28,385 bases of DNA, taken from a virus. The translations under genes were made by a program, and so were the position numbers. The stretch is from positions 1 through 28,385 of the IMG/VR virus record IMGVR_UViG_3300037202_000169; one strand, given 5' to 3'. This document shows, in pieces, positions 8,960 through 17,242 of the stretch (position 1 is the stretch's first letter; each line of letters begins with the position of its first letter). The notes beneath the pieces are model-generated. The model had not been told where the DNA came from and ran no database searches. It saw nothing but the letters and a program-made list of their open reading frames with translations.

Positions 8960-11900
8960 TCACGCTACGGTCAATCCGGGCAACTGCATGTTGGCCGACT
9001 GCTGCGTCCGCCCGTAACTCGAATACTGGGCAGCCATCGCTTGGTCGGTCACGAACTGCGGTGTCACAAACTGGCCGGTCATGAAGTTCGCCGCGTCGGA
9101 GCCGCTGATGTTCAGCGACATGTACGTCGCGCCGGTACCACCTGCCGTGTTCGGGTTGCCCGGAGTCGGATAGGTCCCGGCTGCGATCCCGCCGAGCGTC
9201 GGGATGTTCGAAGCGTAGACGTGCGCTTGGCCATCCTGGTAGCTCGCTTGTTGATAGAGCTTTCCGCCTTGCTCCACCAGACTCCCCGCGTACGGCGTCG
9301 TGGCGGATAGCGGCATCTTCTGGCCGGTGGCTTCCGAGTACAACATCACGAGTTGACGCACGCTGGGGGATCGCACCGCCACCGCGATCTGGCCGCCGAA
9401 CTGCGACTGCGCGATCTGGACCACCTGTTTGATCGTGCCGCTGTTCTGGGGAATATCGACACCGTAGATGCTCTTGATGTCGTCGTGTGCCTCCCTCTGC
9501 GGAGACTTGACGCCGGCTATCATCTCTCCGATGCCAATGCCGAAACCGGCGGCGCCGCCAATCAGCGCGCCCAATGGGCCGCCCATCTGGAACCCGATGG
9601 CCGCCCCACCAGCCGTCCCTTCCGCTGTGCCCGTCCATGTGCCACGGCTGTTCCCGAGCAGCCCTTGTTGCGCAAGCATGGTACCGCCGGCCAGCATCGC
9701 GGCCCCAGCCACGCCACCTACTCCGGTGATCTTGCCGCCGGAATCTCCGGTTTGGACGTCGTTGCCGTTTTCATCTGTGCCGTAGGTCGGATTAGACGGG
9801 CTCCGCTTGAAACTCCCCCAGTTCGTGCTCTTGAAGTTACTGACGATTCCCGCCAGACCGCTCGGCCCACTCCCACCAGCCGCGCCGCCGCGCGCACCGC
9901 CGAACAGCAGAGCCAGGGGATTGAATCCGCCCGTCCCGCCCTGCGCCCGAGTCAACGTCGTCGCGCCCGCCGATGCGCCGGACCAATCTCCGCCGCCAGC
10001 AGCCCAAGGAGCGGGAGTATAACCACCGGTGGCCGCGCCAGACGAAGAGTGATCCGTCCCCCCGACCTCCGCTCCACCGCCAGCCGCGCCGGAGCCGCTA
10101 CGCGTGCTTCCGCCGAACAGCATTGCCATCGGGTTGAATCCGACACCACCGGAACTCCAAGGAGCGGGGGAATAGCCGCCCGCCCCCATGGGCGCGCTCA
10201 TCTTGGCCGGCGCAGAGATCGATGGAATGGAAATCCCCAAGACGCCAGCAGCACCGGCAGCACCACTCTGCAAGGAGGGAGCAGCCACTCCCATGCCTGC
10301 GGCCAGGATAGCCGTCAACGCCGCCATCACCGCGCTGTTCTGCATGGTCGCGGCGGTGTTCTGGTCAGTGGACACGCGTACCGGGTCCTGCTTGCCGCCC
10401 TTGAACACACCAGCGAACCCGCCCTGACCATCCGCGCCGTAGATGATCGGACGGAGGACGTTCGCCGCCATGCCGCCCAGCGTCTCGGTCACCGGCTTGA
10501 GCACCGCGGCGTGGACCGTACTCAGCAGATCCTTGCCGAAGTTCTTGGGCTTGGTGAACAGAACGTCGATCAGCTTTTCTGCCTGCTTCTGGAGGCTGTC
10601 GAACTGCGACTGGATCTCCTGCTGGCGTTTCTGTTGGAGCTGCGCCTGCTTTTCCTCGAGCTGGTCCTGCGCCTGGGCGATTTCCGTGTACAGATCCTTC
10701 TGCGCCTGCGCCGCCAGCACGGAGCGCTTCGCCGCGTTCTCTTCTTTCGATATCCGCTCCGCTTCGATGCCCGCCAACTGGACGGCCAGATCGAGCCGGA
10801 TCTGGTAGGCTTGTTGCGCCGCCGCCTCTTCCTTTCGCGCCGACAACTCCCGCTTTTCCGCCTCAGACATGGCCATCGGCGTTTCCTGGCCGGCGGTCAG
10901 TTCCGCCATCCGCGCGGACCGCGCGGCGCGCCGCCGCAATTCATCGCGCTGCGCCTGGACTCCGATGTCCTCGATCCGTTCCTGCGCGGCGAAGCCTTCC
11001 TCCCACTCCTTCATCTGCTCTTTGCTCGGCATCATGAGCGCGAGCATTTTCTTCTGCTGCTCGGCCGCTTGCTTGTCGGCGTACTTTTCGAACTCCTCCC
11101 ATGCCTTTTTCGAGAGCACGGCCGCCTGCTCGTCCGCCGCCTTGCGGATCGCGGCAATCTCCGATTCCGACGCCTTCACCTTCGCGGCCTGCTGCAGAAG
11201 CTGGTCGCGCTGATAGTAGATTTTGCCGATCGCGTCAAGCTCGGCCTCATCGCCCTTCTTCTCGAACTCGGCCGCCTGGCGACGGAAATCCTTGAGCTGC
11301 TCCGCGCCCTTTGCCACCGCGTCCAATGCCGCCTTGCGGCGCGCCTCGGTAGCTTCCGCAGTGTGGAGTTGTTGGCCCAGATCCTGTGCCTGAGCCTTCG
11401 TCAACGGCTTGTCGGGTTCGAGCAATTGCTTCTGGAGCCGCTCGACATCCTTCTTGGCATCGGCGTAAGCCTTCTCCATGCCATCGTGCGTGCCGAAGAA
11501 CCGGGCGCGAATGCGATCCGTTTCTTCCTTGCCTGCACGCAGGTCTGTCCGCTTGGTGGCCGCCTCGGCATCCTCCAGCATCTTCTGCAACTGCTGGATT
11601 TGGCCCTGGATATCGCTCGCGCGCTTCGCTCGGGCCTCCTCGTCGCGGGTGGGCGCAATCGCTTGCAGGATGCCGAAATCGCCGACCAGCCCTTGCTGTT
11701 GGACCCGCAAATCCTCGATGCGCTTCAAGGTGGCATCGCGGTTCTTCATGATGTCCGGCGCCCGGCGTTCCAGGTCGGCCACTTCCTGACGATGACCGGA
11801 GATCGACATCTTCGCCCCAATGCCGCCCGCCGCCCGAATGTCTGCGGCGTCCTGCATCGCCTGTTCCTCTTCGCGGCGCTGCCGTTCATCGTCTCCGGCG

Positions 11901-13036
11901 GTGCTGATGTTATTTAGGAACCAATCGACGCCCTTACCGACCCATGTCACGGTGACGACCAGCCCCTCTTTGAACTTGCGGACCAGCGCGTCCCACTTGG
12001 TTTCGAGCACGGTCACTTCACGCTGGTATTCGGCAAAGCGGCGAATGTCCTCCTCGGTCGGCCCGAAACCCTGCTCGTGGGCGACGCGCAGGTTCTCGTT
12101 GAGTTCCGTCATGAACGGAATCGCCTCCACGCCCACCTTCTTGAACAGGTCCATGGCGGCGGCGTCCCGCTGAAGGCCTTCCGGGAGCTTGTTCAGACCC
12201 TCGGAGATCTCCGTCAGAATCTCGGAGGTGGGCTTCATCTCTCCCGTGGCGGTGTGGAAATCGATGCCCATCCCGCGCAAGGTAGCCCGCACCTTTTCGC
12301 CTTCCCTGGAATTGTCGTCAGCCGCCTGGGACAAACCACGCATCAGGCGCTCGACAATCGAGATGTCCTGCCCGACCGCGCGCGCCGCGAAGCCGAACTG
12401 CCCGACTTCCTTCGCGGTCAAGCCGGTGCGCAGTTCCGCGTCCTTCACGCGGGTGCCGTATTCGCCGAGACTCTTTGCGGCCTCGAATGCGGACGCCGCA
12501 ATGGTGCCCAATACAGCAGCACCGGCAGTGACAGCAATGCCAAACGGACCAAGAGCGGAAAGCACCGACGAGAGTGCGCCCTTCGCACCCTGGAGCGGAT
12601 TCTCCATGAACTGGCTAACCCGGTCGCCGAACGACTGGATGGATTCGGCCTGCTTCCGCAGGGCTTCCTCAGCTTCCTTGGCCGCCTTGACCGCGAGAGC
12701 TTCGCGCGCGGCCTTCTCCTCCATGGCGATCATCTTTTCGTAAGATCTGGTGATCGCGTCGATGGCCTGCGGCTCGCGGTTGTATCGCTGCAAAAGCTGG
12801 TCCCGCTGCGTAATCAGCCGCTCCACGCCGCTCTTGCCATAGGTTTCAGCCTGCTTTTCGAGGGAGGCGATGAGCCGCTGGACCGAGGACCGGGTCTGAT
12901 CCGAGATCCGGATGACCTTGCCGTGCGACGATTCCGCTTTCTTCTCGAAGCCGTCGAGCGCGGCGTTGGCCTTGTCCGTTATCGGGGTGACCTGGTCCTC
13001 GGCTTCGAGGATTACGCGTTCCGCTTGGTCTGCCAT
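8960..13036 (-). CDS. Tail tape measure protein
   Basis: A 1358-residue protein that sets tail length and is expected to pass into the host membrane on DNA injection. The first 160 residues and the region about 370-800 are charged coiled coil rich in Ala, Glu, Lys, Gln and Arg. Hydrophobic segments occur near residues 160-195 (LGPFGIAVTAGAAVLGTIAA) and in the C-terminal third (MLAGGTMLAQQGLLG; GGPLGALIGGAAGFGIGIGE). Between these is a Gly/Ser/Pro-rich linker with a duplicated PAPW...FNP..LLFGG motif. The start ATG 13036 lies just downstream of the stop of the preceding gene (TGA 13040-13038), which indicates translational coupling. It is the longest structural gene after the hub and sits where expected. 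Confidence 0.9.
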   Translation of the reverse strand: MADQAERVILEAEDQVTPITDKANAALDGFEKKAESSHGKVIRISDQTRSSVQRLIASLEKQAETYGKSGVERLITQRDQLLQRYNREPQAIDAITRSYEKMIAMEEKAAREALAVKAAKEAEEALRKQAESIQSFGDRVSQFMENPLQGAKGALSSVLSALGPFGIAVTAGAAVLGTIAASAFEAAKSLGEYGTRVKDAELRTGLTAKEVGQFGFAARAVGQDISIVERLMRGLSQAADDNSREGEKVRATLRGMGIDFHTATGEMKPTSEILTEISEGLNKLPEGLQRDAAAMDLFKKVGVEAIPFMTELNENLRVAHEQGFGPTEEDIRRFAEYQREVTVLETKWDALVRKFKEGLVVTVTWVGKGVDWFLNNISTAGDDERQRREEEQAMQDAADIRAAGGIGAKMSISGHRQEVADLERRAPDIMKNRDATLKRIEDLRVQQQGLVGDFGILQAIAPTRDEEARAKRASDIQGQIQQLQKMLEDAEAATKRTDLRAGKEETDRIRARFFGTHDGMEKAYADAKKDVERLQKQLLEPDKPLTKAQAQDLGQQLHTAEATEARRKAALDAVAKGAEQLKDFRRQAAEFEKKGDEAELDAIGKIYYQRDQLLQQAAKVKASESEIAAIRKAADEQAAVLSKKAWEEFEKYADKQAAEQQKKMLALMMPSKEQMKEWEEGFAAQERIEDIGVQAQRDELRRRAARSARMAELTAGQETPMAMSEAEKRELSARKEEAAAQQAYQIRLDLAVQLAGIEAERISKEENAAKRSVLAAQAQKDLYTEIAQAQDQLEEKQAQLQQKRQQEIQSQFDSLQKQAEKLIDVLFTKPKNFGKDLLSTVHAAVLKPVTETLGGMAANVLRPIIYGADGQGGFAGVFKGGKQDPVRVSTDQNTAATMQNSAVMAALTAILAAGMGVAAPSLQSGAAGAAGVLGISIPSISAPAKMSAPMGAGGYSPAPWSSGGVGFNPMAMLFGGSTRSGSGAAGGGAEVGGTDHSSSGAATGGYTPAPWAAGGGDWSGASAGATTLTRAQGGTGGFNPLALLFGGARGGAAGGSGPSGLAGIVSNFKSTNWGSFKRSPSNPTYGTDENGNDVQTGDSGGKITGVGGVAGAAMLAGGTMLAQQGLLGNSRGTWTGTAEGTAGGAAIGFQMGGPLGALIGGAAGFGIGIGEMIAGVKSPQREAHDDIKSIYGVDIPQNSGTIKQVVQIAQSQFGGQIAVAVRSPSVRQLVMLYSEATGQKMPLSATTPYAGSLVEQGGKLYQQASYQDGQAHVYASNIPTLGGIAAGTYPTPGNPNTAGGTGATYMSLNISGSDAANFMTGQFVTPQFVTDQAMAAQYSSYGRTQQSANMQLPGLTVA

Positions 13037-13037
13037 T

Positions 13038-13496
13038 TCACGCTGCCTTGAGCATCACGAAGGGACGAGCCTGAAATGCCGCGAGCACGGACTGGCGGTC
13101 GCGCGGCGATACACCCCACTGCGCCTCGCGCCGGTTGTTGAAGGCGGCGATCTGCGAAGCCGTCAGCCGCCGGCCTGGAAGAGCTTCGTCCAGGAACCCG
13201 ATCGCCGCGCGATTCTCATTTGCGGTCAGTACTTTGAGACACCTGAGGGTGTGACCGCTCCAGGTCCAATCGCGGATCGGCTGGAGACCGCGCGCCGCCT
13301 TGTAGTCGGGATAGCCGCGGCGGCCGGACAGTCCCGGCTTCAGCGGCGCCGCCGCCTGATCGTAGATGTTCCGCCCGCTCTGAATGCGCGCCCGGATCGA
13401 GTCCGCCAGCACCTGCGCGAAGCCCTGCATTTCCGTGGCGGTGTAGGGCGAATAAACGAAGCGAGCGCGTTTGATTACGGTTTGAAAGTGAGCCAT
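13038..13496 (-). CDS. Small tail or morphogenesis protein upstream of the tape measure
   Basis: I chose ATG 13496, giving 152 residues beginning MAHFQTVIKRARFVY. The frame stays open to 13676, but those 60 upstream residues are Arg/Cys/Ser-rich without recognisable structure. The protein has an N-terminal segment like small tail-component proteins and a C-terminal part with WSGHTLRCLKVL and RREAQWGVSPRDRQSVL. I do not recognise a family with confidence. Position between the chaperone genes and the tape measure suggests a minor tail or virion-morphogenesis protein. The ribosome site is weak (AGAAG a few bases before the ATG). Its upstream neighbour in an ordinary phage would be the chaperone gene now separated by the HEPN cassette. 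Confidence 0.6.
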   Translation of the reverse strand: MAHFQTVIKRARFVYSPYTATEMQGFAQVLADSIRARIQSGRNIYDQAAAPLKPGLSGRRGYPDYKAARGLQPIRDWTWSGHTLRCLKVLTANENRAAIGFLDEALPGRRLTASQIAAFNNRREAQWGVSPRDRQSVLAAFQARPFVMLKAA

Positions 13497-13817
13497 GGCT
13501 GGCTTCTGCGAGCAGCGGCGCTGTAAGGCAAGTGGTCGTCCGGAACAGACGGTAAACGGCACCGGTAGGGGGCTCCGACGTGACGCGGACTTCGCAAGAC
13601 CGATGTCACCAGAACGCCGTGCCTGAACGGTTTTGTGAAAAAGACCGAGATGACTACACGGTCCGATGACCAGCAAACAGCCGCCCGGAAATGGCCACGT
13701 CCATCCGAACCGTCAATATCGATAAGGACCTATCAACGAACCCCGCTTCTGACCAGACGACTGCAGCCGCAGCCCACTTGAAACAACAACACAGCAACTT
13801 CTTTTCGGGTTCCCAGC
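13497..13817. other. 321-bp gap downstream of the HEPN gene
   Basis: No convincing gene is present. The only open stretch is the in-frame extension of the next tail gene up to 13676. There is no hairpin followed by a T-run to terminate the HEPN transcript. A TTGACG hexamer lies on the minus strand near 13710, but the hexamer 17 bases downstream (CATTTC) is a poor -10. A gap this long is unusual in an operon otherwise packed with overlapping genes and fits a scar left by insertion of the cassette. Confidence 0.4.
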
Positions 13818-14894
13818 TCACTCAGCGGGTCGCGCCTGGTCCCCATTGACTTGGCTGTAGACGTGGGACACGAGAAGGGCCATAGCTTCGCACAGTCGGT
13901 TCCAGTTCACTCCTCTGAATGAGAACTTTCGGTGAAACGGACGGTAATGAACAAGCGCATTCCTAAGCTGATAGATTCTTCTCGCTACGCACTGCGCACT
14001 CCTGGCACCTTCTGGGACTATTTCGCTCAAAGCCGCCATGACCGCCTGCAAGTGCTCAGGCGCTGCACCGTCCAGCAAGGCCTCCAAGCTTGGCTCCTCA
14101 CGCGGATACCATCCGAGCGTCTCCTCGAGCGTTTGAGCCATCTCAGCCCACGGTTTCGAAATCTGTACGGCAGTCATCAACTGCCGCGTGAGGGTAAGCG
14201 CGTATAAGGCCTCCAGGCATCGATAAAGGGCCAAAAACAGGGCGCTGGGGTCCATATCCAAAATGGAGCGACATAGGGTTTCATAAGGAATGGAGCCCGC
14301 GCTTAAATGTGTCACTGAAACAAGTACCTGGCCAAGTTGCTCGTCGATCCACTGTTCAGCGCGTCGATCGGAAAGGCATATGAGGAAGAACACCTTAGAT
14401 GATTCGTCGATCAGCAAATCCGGGACAGAAAACACGCGGATCTTCGGGAACAGGCCTGAAACCAAAAGCGGATCGTGCCCCCCGTAACCAGGAGTCGACG
14501 TCTTGTCCGCGTATTCCACAATATTCCGTATTTCAGACGCACTGGCGGCTGGGCTCGGCCTGACCTCGGACAAGAACGCTGTCAGAATGCCCCCGTGTAA
14601 TTCTTCAACCTCAAGTGCCTTGGGAGGCTCCAGGACGTCAAGCCCGGACGTGACAAAGAATGCTCGATTGGAAAAGTCAAACCGAGCAATCTTTACCACG
14701 GTAGAAAGGGCCAACTCCGCAACCAGTGTGGCATTCATTAGGAATTGCCTCTCTGAGCCGGTCGTGCTTATCCAGCGGGGTTGGCCGGCGTTCGAGATGG
14801 GTTCCGCACAACTGGTACAGTAATCATCCAGCGCGGTGAACAGCGCAGTATTGGCCGCTATCATGTTGCGGGACGGCATTAACCGGCTCGCCAA
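13818..14894 (-). CDS. HEPN-domain protein, putative RNase of a two-gene cassette
   Basis: A 358-residue protein if read from the TTG at 14894, which has GGAG five bases upstream. The ATG at 14879 forms a TAATG stop/start overlap with the upstream gene and is an equally good start. The C-terminal 60 residues carry ARRIYQLRNALVHYRPFHRK. Here R311-N-A-L-V-H316 is the R-polar-x3-H motif of HEPN ribonucleases, followed by a long helix (NRLCEAMALLVSHVY), as in ApeA-like HEPN domains. Residues 1-290 are not recognised: they hold strands with a CTSC pair near residue 27 and a helical middle. By family knowledge, such HEPN proteins cut RNA in abortive infection or toxin-antitoxin systems. GC content is lower than in the tail genes. 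It could instead be a non-catalytic HEPN, but both key residues are intact. Confidence 0.7.
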   Translation of the reverse strand: MASRLMPSRNMIAANTALFTALDDYCTSCAEPISNAGQPRWISTTGSERQFLMNATLVAELALSTVVKIARFDFSNRAFFVTSGLDVLEPPKALEVEELHGGILTAFLSEVRPSPAASASEIRNIVEYADKTSTPGYGGHDPLLVSGLFPKIRVFSVPDLLIDESSKVFFLICLSDRRAEQWIDEQLGQVLVSVTHLSAGSIPYETLCRSILDMDPSALFLALYRCLEALYALTLTRQLMTAVQISKPWAEMAQTLEETLGWYPREEPSLEALLDGAAPEHLQAVMAALSEIVPEGARSAQCVARRIYQLRNALVHYRPFHRKFSFRGVNWNRLCEAMALLVSHVYSQVNGDQARPAE

Positions 14895-16078
14895 CAGGGC
14901 TCCATGTTCGGAACATCGAACCCTTCGTCGATTAACACTTTAAAGGCTTCGTTAAATACTGAGCGTTCGTATCTACCGACCTGACCGACCTTCTTGTCAA
15001 GAACCTCGCTTAGGACGTCCAGCTTTAAGAACTCTCCGAGCTTGGGGATGTCTAGCTTGCACAGCCTAGTCTTCAAAACGCCGGCGTTCTTCGCGATCGA
15101 TTTCATGCGCGCTGCTCGGTCGTCAGAGCTTCGTTCAAGCCCGGGCCTGCCGACAACGTGTTGTGCGACGGCAACTACAAAGCCAATGCGGGCGGGCTGA
15201 CTTCCAAAGATGTCCTTGCCTCTTGAGAATCGCCGGCTCGTACGCTCCTCGTACCGGTCGAAGCAGATGTCGAGGTCGACCAGTGTCGATAGAGTCTGGT
15301 AAAAGTGGCCTTGAAATGCGTCATCCGAAAGATTGTCAACAAAATCGAGCCTAGAGAATTCTTCCGACAGCGACTCGCGCGGGTCAATGTTCGTCTTGCG
15401 CAGCGAGAACGCCAAATACAACTCGACCAGAGAATCAGAGCTGAATTGGCCGCCGCCTACCCGACGTCCCGGTTTGTCTGGCGTAAAGATCCGCTCAAGG
15501 TTCTTGACGTTCTTTTTTATTTCCTGAAGTAGCGGGGCATATACGACAGAAAGTTGACGGGCGAGGGTCCATGGAACCTGTCCTGTATTCAGGACCAACA
15601 TTCGATAAATCAATGCGCGGACGGACTGGGCGACCCAAAACTCGACCCTCATTTCTCGGGCGAACACACTTGGATCTATGCTTCCAGCCTCAATTAGGGA
15701 CGCCGTGCGTTGCATACCATCGATGATGGAAAGTTCCTTCTCGGAAATGCTGCCAAGAAAGGCCTCCTGAGAGACCGGTTTGTCGTCCGTTAGGATCGCG
15801 GCGCTCGCCTTATCGACCACCACTCCGATTACCACAGGCGGAAGAACGGCTCCGGCACGAATGTCGGAGATCATCCGATCCCGAATCCGTTTCGCCGTCG
15901 TCGTCTTGAGAACGTCACGTTGTCCGGTGATACCGCCGCGCTGCTCGTGCGCATCCTTGACGAGTTTCAAGTACGCGCCCGTTGGGAGTTTCAGAAGCGC
16001 CGAAAAGCACTCGGTTCGATGGTCCTGAAGCCAATCCATTTGCGGCGCGCCGGGAGGAGCTGGTGCCTTTTTTGCCAT
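14879..16078 (-). CDS. DGQHR/DndB-like protein (ParB-like fold), partner of HEPN protein
   Basis: A 399-residue protein from ATG 16078, preceded by AAGGAAATACCA. Residues about 45-90 (QRD...RIRDRMISDI...LPPVVIGVV) and 117-135 (SIIDGMQRTASLI, D120-G-M-Q-R124) follow the layout of DGQHR-domain proteins such as DndB: a short helix, a PP strand and the DG.QR motif. LVLNTGQVPWTLARQLSVVY at 161-180 matches the NxTQ.P...L segment that follows in that family. The C-terminal 200 residues are helical and not recognised. DGQHR proteins are known from phosphorothioate and deazapurine DNA-modification systems, but no modification enzyme is encoded here. It overlaps the HEPN gene, which implies coupled translation and a joint role as regulator, antitoxin or sensor. 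Confidence 0.7.
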   Translation of the reverse strand: MAKKAPAPPGAPQMDWLQDHRTECFSALLKLPTGAYLKLVKDAHEQRGGITGQRDVLKTTTAKRIRDRMISDIRAGAVLPPVVIGVVVDKASAAILTDDKPVSQEAFLGSISEKELSIIDGMQRTASLIEAGSIDPSVFAREMRVEFWVAQSVRALIYRMLVLNTGQVPWTLARQLSVVYAPLLQEIKKNVKNLERIFTPDKPGRRVGGGQFSSDSLVELYLAFSLRKTNIDPRESLSEEFSRLDFVDNLSDDAFQGHFYQTLSTLVDLDICFDRYEERTSRRFSRGKDIFGSQPARIGFVVAVAQHVVGRPGLERSSDDRAARMKSIAKNAGVLKTRLCKLDIPKLGEFLKLDVLSEVLDKKVGQVGRYERSVFNEAFKVLIDEGFDVPNMEPCWRAG

Positions 16079-16229
16079 TGGTATTTCCTTGGGTGACCTA
16101 TGTAGCCTATCTGAATTCTCGCATCGTTTACGCCGCCGTGCTAACGGCTGGACAGTTAACGCCGTCCTGGACGGGTGTCCCTCAGTCGCCAGGAATAGGT
16201 ACGTCGTGTGGCAAACGGGTCTTCACCAG
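16079..16229 (-). promoter_or_regulatory. Leader of the DGQHR-HEPN cassette
   Basis: This 151-bp gap separates the chaperone gene stop from the cassette. It becomes AT-richer towards the cassette and contains the perfect dyad CCGTCCAGGACGG at about 16160-16172 (plus-strand view: ccgtcctggacgg). On the minus strand, TTAACT about 70-80 bases before the ATG and the TAGGCTACAT region closer to it could form a weak promoter, but spacing and match are poor. Presence of a leader here suggests expression independent of the late tail operon. Confidence 0.3.
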
Positions 16230-16592
16230 CTACCGCGAACTCGTATTGCCGCCCTCGGACTTAGTCTGCTCCTGACGCTCCGTCTCGATCAACTCCAGCA
16301 CCCGGAATTCCTCCTCAGTGATGTCCGCGAGCGTGATCGTTAGCCCGATATTCTTGGCGTTCAGAATGCGGAAACACCGCCGCACCAGCGTGCCGTTCGG
16401 CGTGTCCATCGCCTCTTCGAGCAGGTTCTTTGGACAGGCCGGCCCATGGCTGACGTCGATGGCCTTCCAATCCGCGCCGCAGGCGGGACAGCCATCCAAC
16501 TCCGTCTGGGCCGAGTAGCCGCACCGTCGGCAACGGAAGATGCGGTCGGGACAATCTTCGTCAGGCCCACACAGCCCGCCCTGGTGCAGCAC
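16230..16592 (-). CDS. Zinc-ribbon protein in the place of the tail chaperone T frame
   Basis: A 120-residue frame from GTG 16592. Its N-terminal part has six cysteines: C8, C14 and the ribbon C21-x2-C24 with C35-x2-C38 (FRCRRCGYS...GCPACGADW). Its C-terminal part (NAKNIGLTITLADITEEEF) resembles the second half of tail-assembly chaperones of the lambda G/GT type. It lies in the -1 frame relative to the preceding 195-residue frame, as expected for a frameshifted T extension. The open frame reaches back only to 16661, overlapping the upstream gene by 16 bases, and no standard slippery heptamer is visible there. A GGAGGA sequence near 16626-16621 would allow independent initiation instead. Start is therefore uncertain. 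Confidence 0.65.
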   Translation of the reverse strand: MLHQGGLCGPDEDCPDRIFRCRRCGYSAQTELDGCPACGADWKAIDVSHGPACPKNLLEEAMDTPNGTLVRRCFRILNAKNIGLTITLADITEEEFRVLELIETERQEQTKSEGGNTSSR

Positions 16593-16645
16593 CGACCGGA
16601 TTAGGAAGCGAACGCCCGGCTCCTCCGGCCAATCGCCGGGCGCGG

Positions 16646-17233
16646 CTATTCCGGGTCTTCGTCAGCCTCGATGGCCAGTTGCGCGATGACCTCGGACACG
16701 GCGGCCGACTTGTGCACAATCGGCACCGCACAGGCATAGCCATCGTGCGAGATGTGCAGCTTGTCGTAGAGCGCGCCGCTCGGCTCCAGGAACGCGCGCG
16801 TCTCGACCGACCTCCGCGCGGCCACGACGCTGGTCGAAGCCCGCTCATGGTCCTGCATTTCCTTCGCGGTTGGCATCCGCAGCACATGAACTACTCTCGT
16901 GCCAGGGATCTTCATCTCGATCCTGTAATTGATACCTTCGCGCTCGACGTTGGCCACGGCGCACCGCTCGATGCGGCCGATCACCATGCCGGCCTCGGCA
17001 TCATCGAAGGCAGGGCCGTCCTTATCCGTGCGGATCTTGGCGAACAACTCCGCGTTGATCTTCGGCAGGTCCACGTCCTCGCTCTGCGATTTCCCGCGCC
17101 CCAGGAAATGGCGCACGGTGCGCTGCGCGCGGGCCCACACGCACCACTCCTCGTCCGAGGGGAACCGCACCTCGCAGCTTTTCTCGCCGCCCGACAGGAT
17201 CGGCACCACGAACGGCTTACTCGCGTCAAACAT
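16646..17233 (-). CDS. Tail assembly chaperone, G-like
   Basis: A 195-residue protein from ATG 17233, preceded by AGGAGACTTGA. It follows the tail tube gene by nine bases, the standard slot for the chaperone that keeps the tape measure and tube subunits competent for assembly. The sequence is mixed alpha/beta (FVVPILSGGEKSCEVRFPSD at the start, VIAQLAIEADEDPE at the end) with no catalytic motif. Assignment rests mainly on gene order and on the following -1 frame gene. Similarity to lambda gpG itself is not visible by eye. Confidence 0.6.
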   Translation of the reverse strand: MFDASKPFVVPILSGGEKSCEVRFPSDEEWCVWARAQRTVRHFLGRGKSQSEDVDLPKINAELFAKIRTDKDGPAFDDAEAGMVIGRIERCAVANVEREGINYRIEMKIPGTRVVHVLRMPTAKEMQDHERASTSVVAARRSVETRAFLEPSGALYDKLHISHDGYACAVPIVHKSAAVSEVIAQLAIEADEDPE

Positions 17234-17242
17234 TCAAGTCTC

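Noticed and set aside
9353-11917. Plus-strand open frame of 854 codons opposite the tape measure
   Set aside because: It is an antisense shadow of a GC-rich coding region: the translation is Arg/Leu/His-rich with no domain pattern, while the minus strand encodes a clear tape measure protein.
13497-13676. Upstream extension of the small tail gene by 60 codons
   Set aside because: The extension is Arg/Cys/Ser-rich, has no family pattern, and the ATG at 13496 gives a protein start typical of small tail proteins. Kept only as a note on the gap.
13600-16170. Possible direct repeats flanking the DGQHR-HEPN cassette (aacgccgt near 13612 and 16158)
   Set aside because: Eight shared bases are expected by chance in GC-rich DNA; no longer flanking repeat or inverted end was seen, so there is no evidence for a transposon or att site.
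16646-16690. Standard -1 slippery heptamer in the chaperone overlap
   Set aside because: Codon-phased reading shows no X-XXY-YYZ heptamer between the T-frame stop at 16664-16662 and the G stop at 16646.
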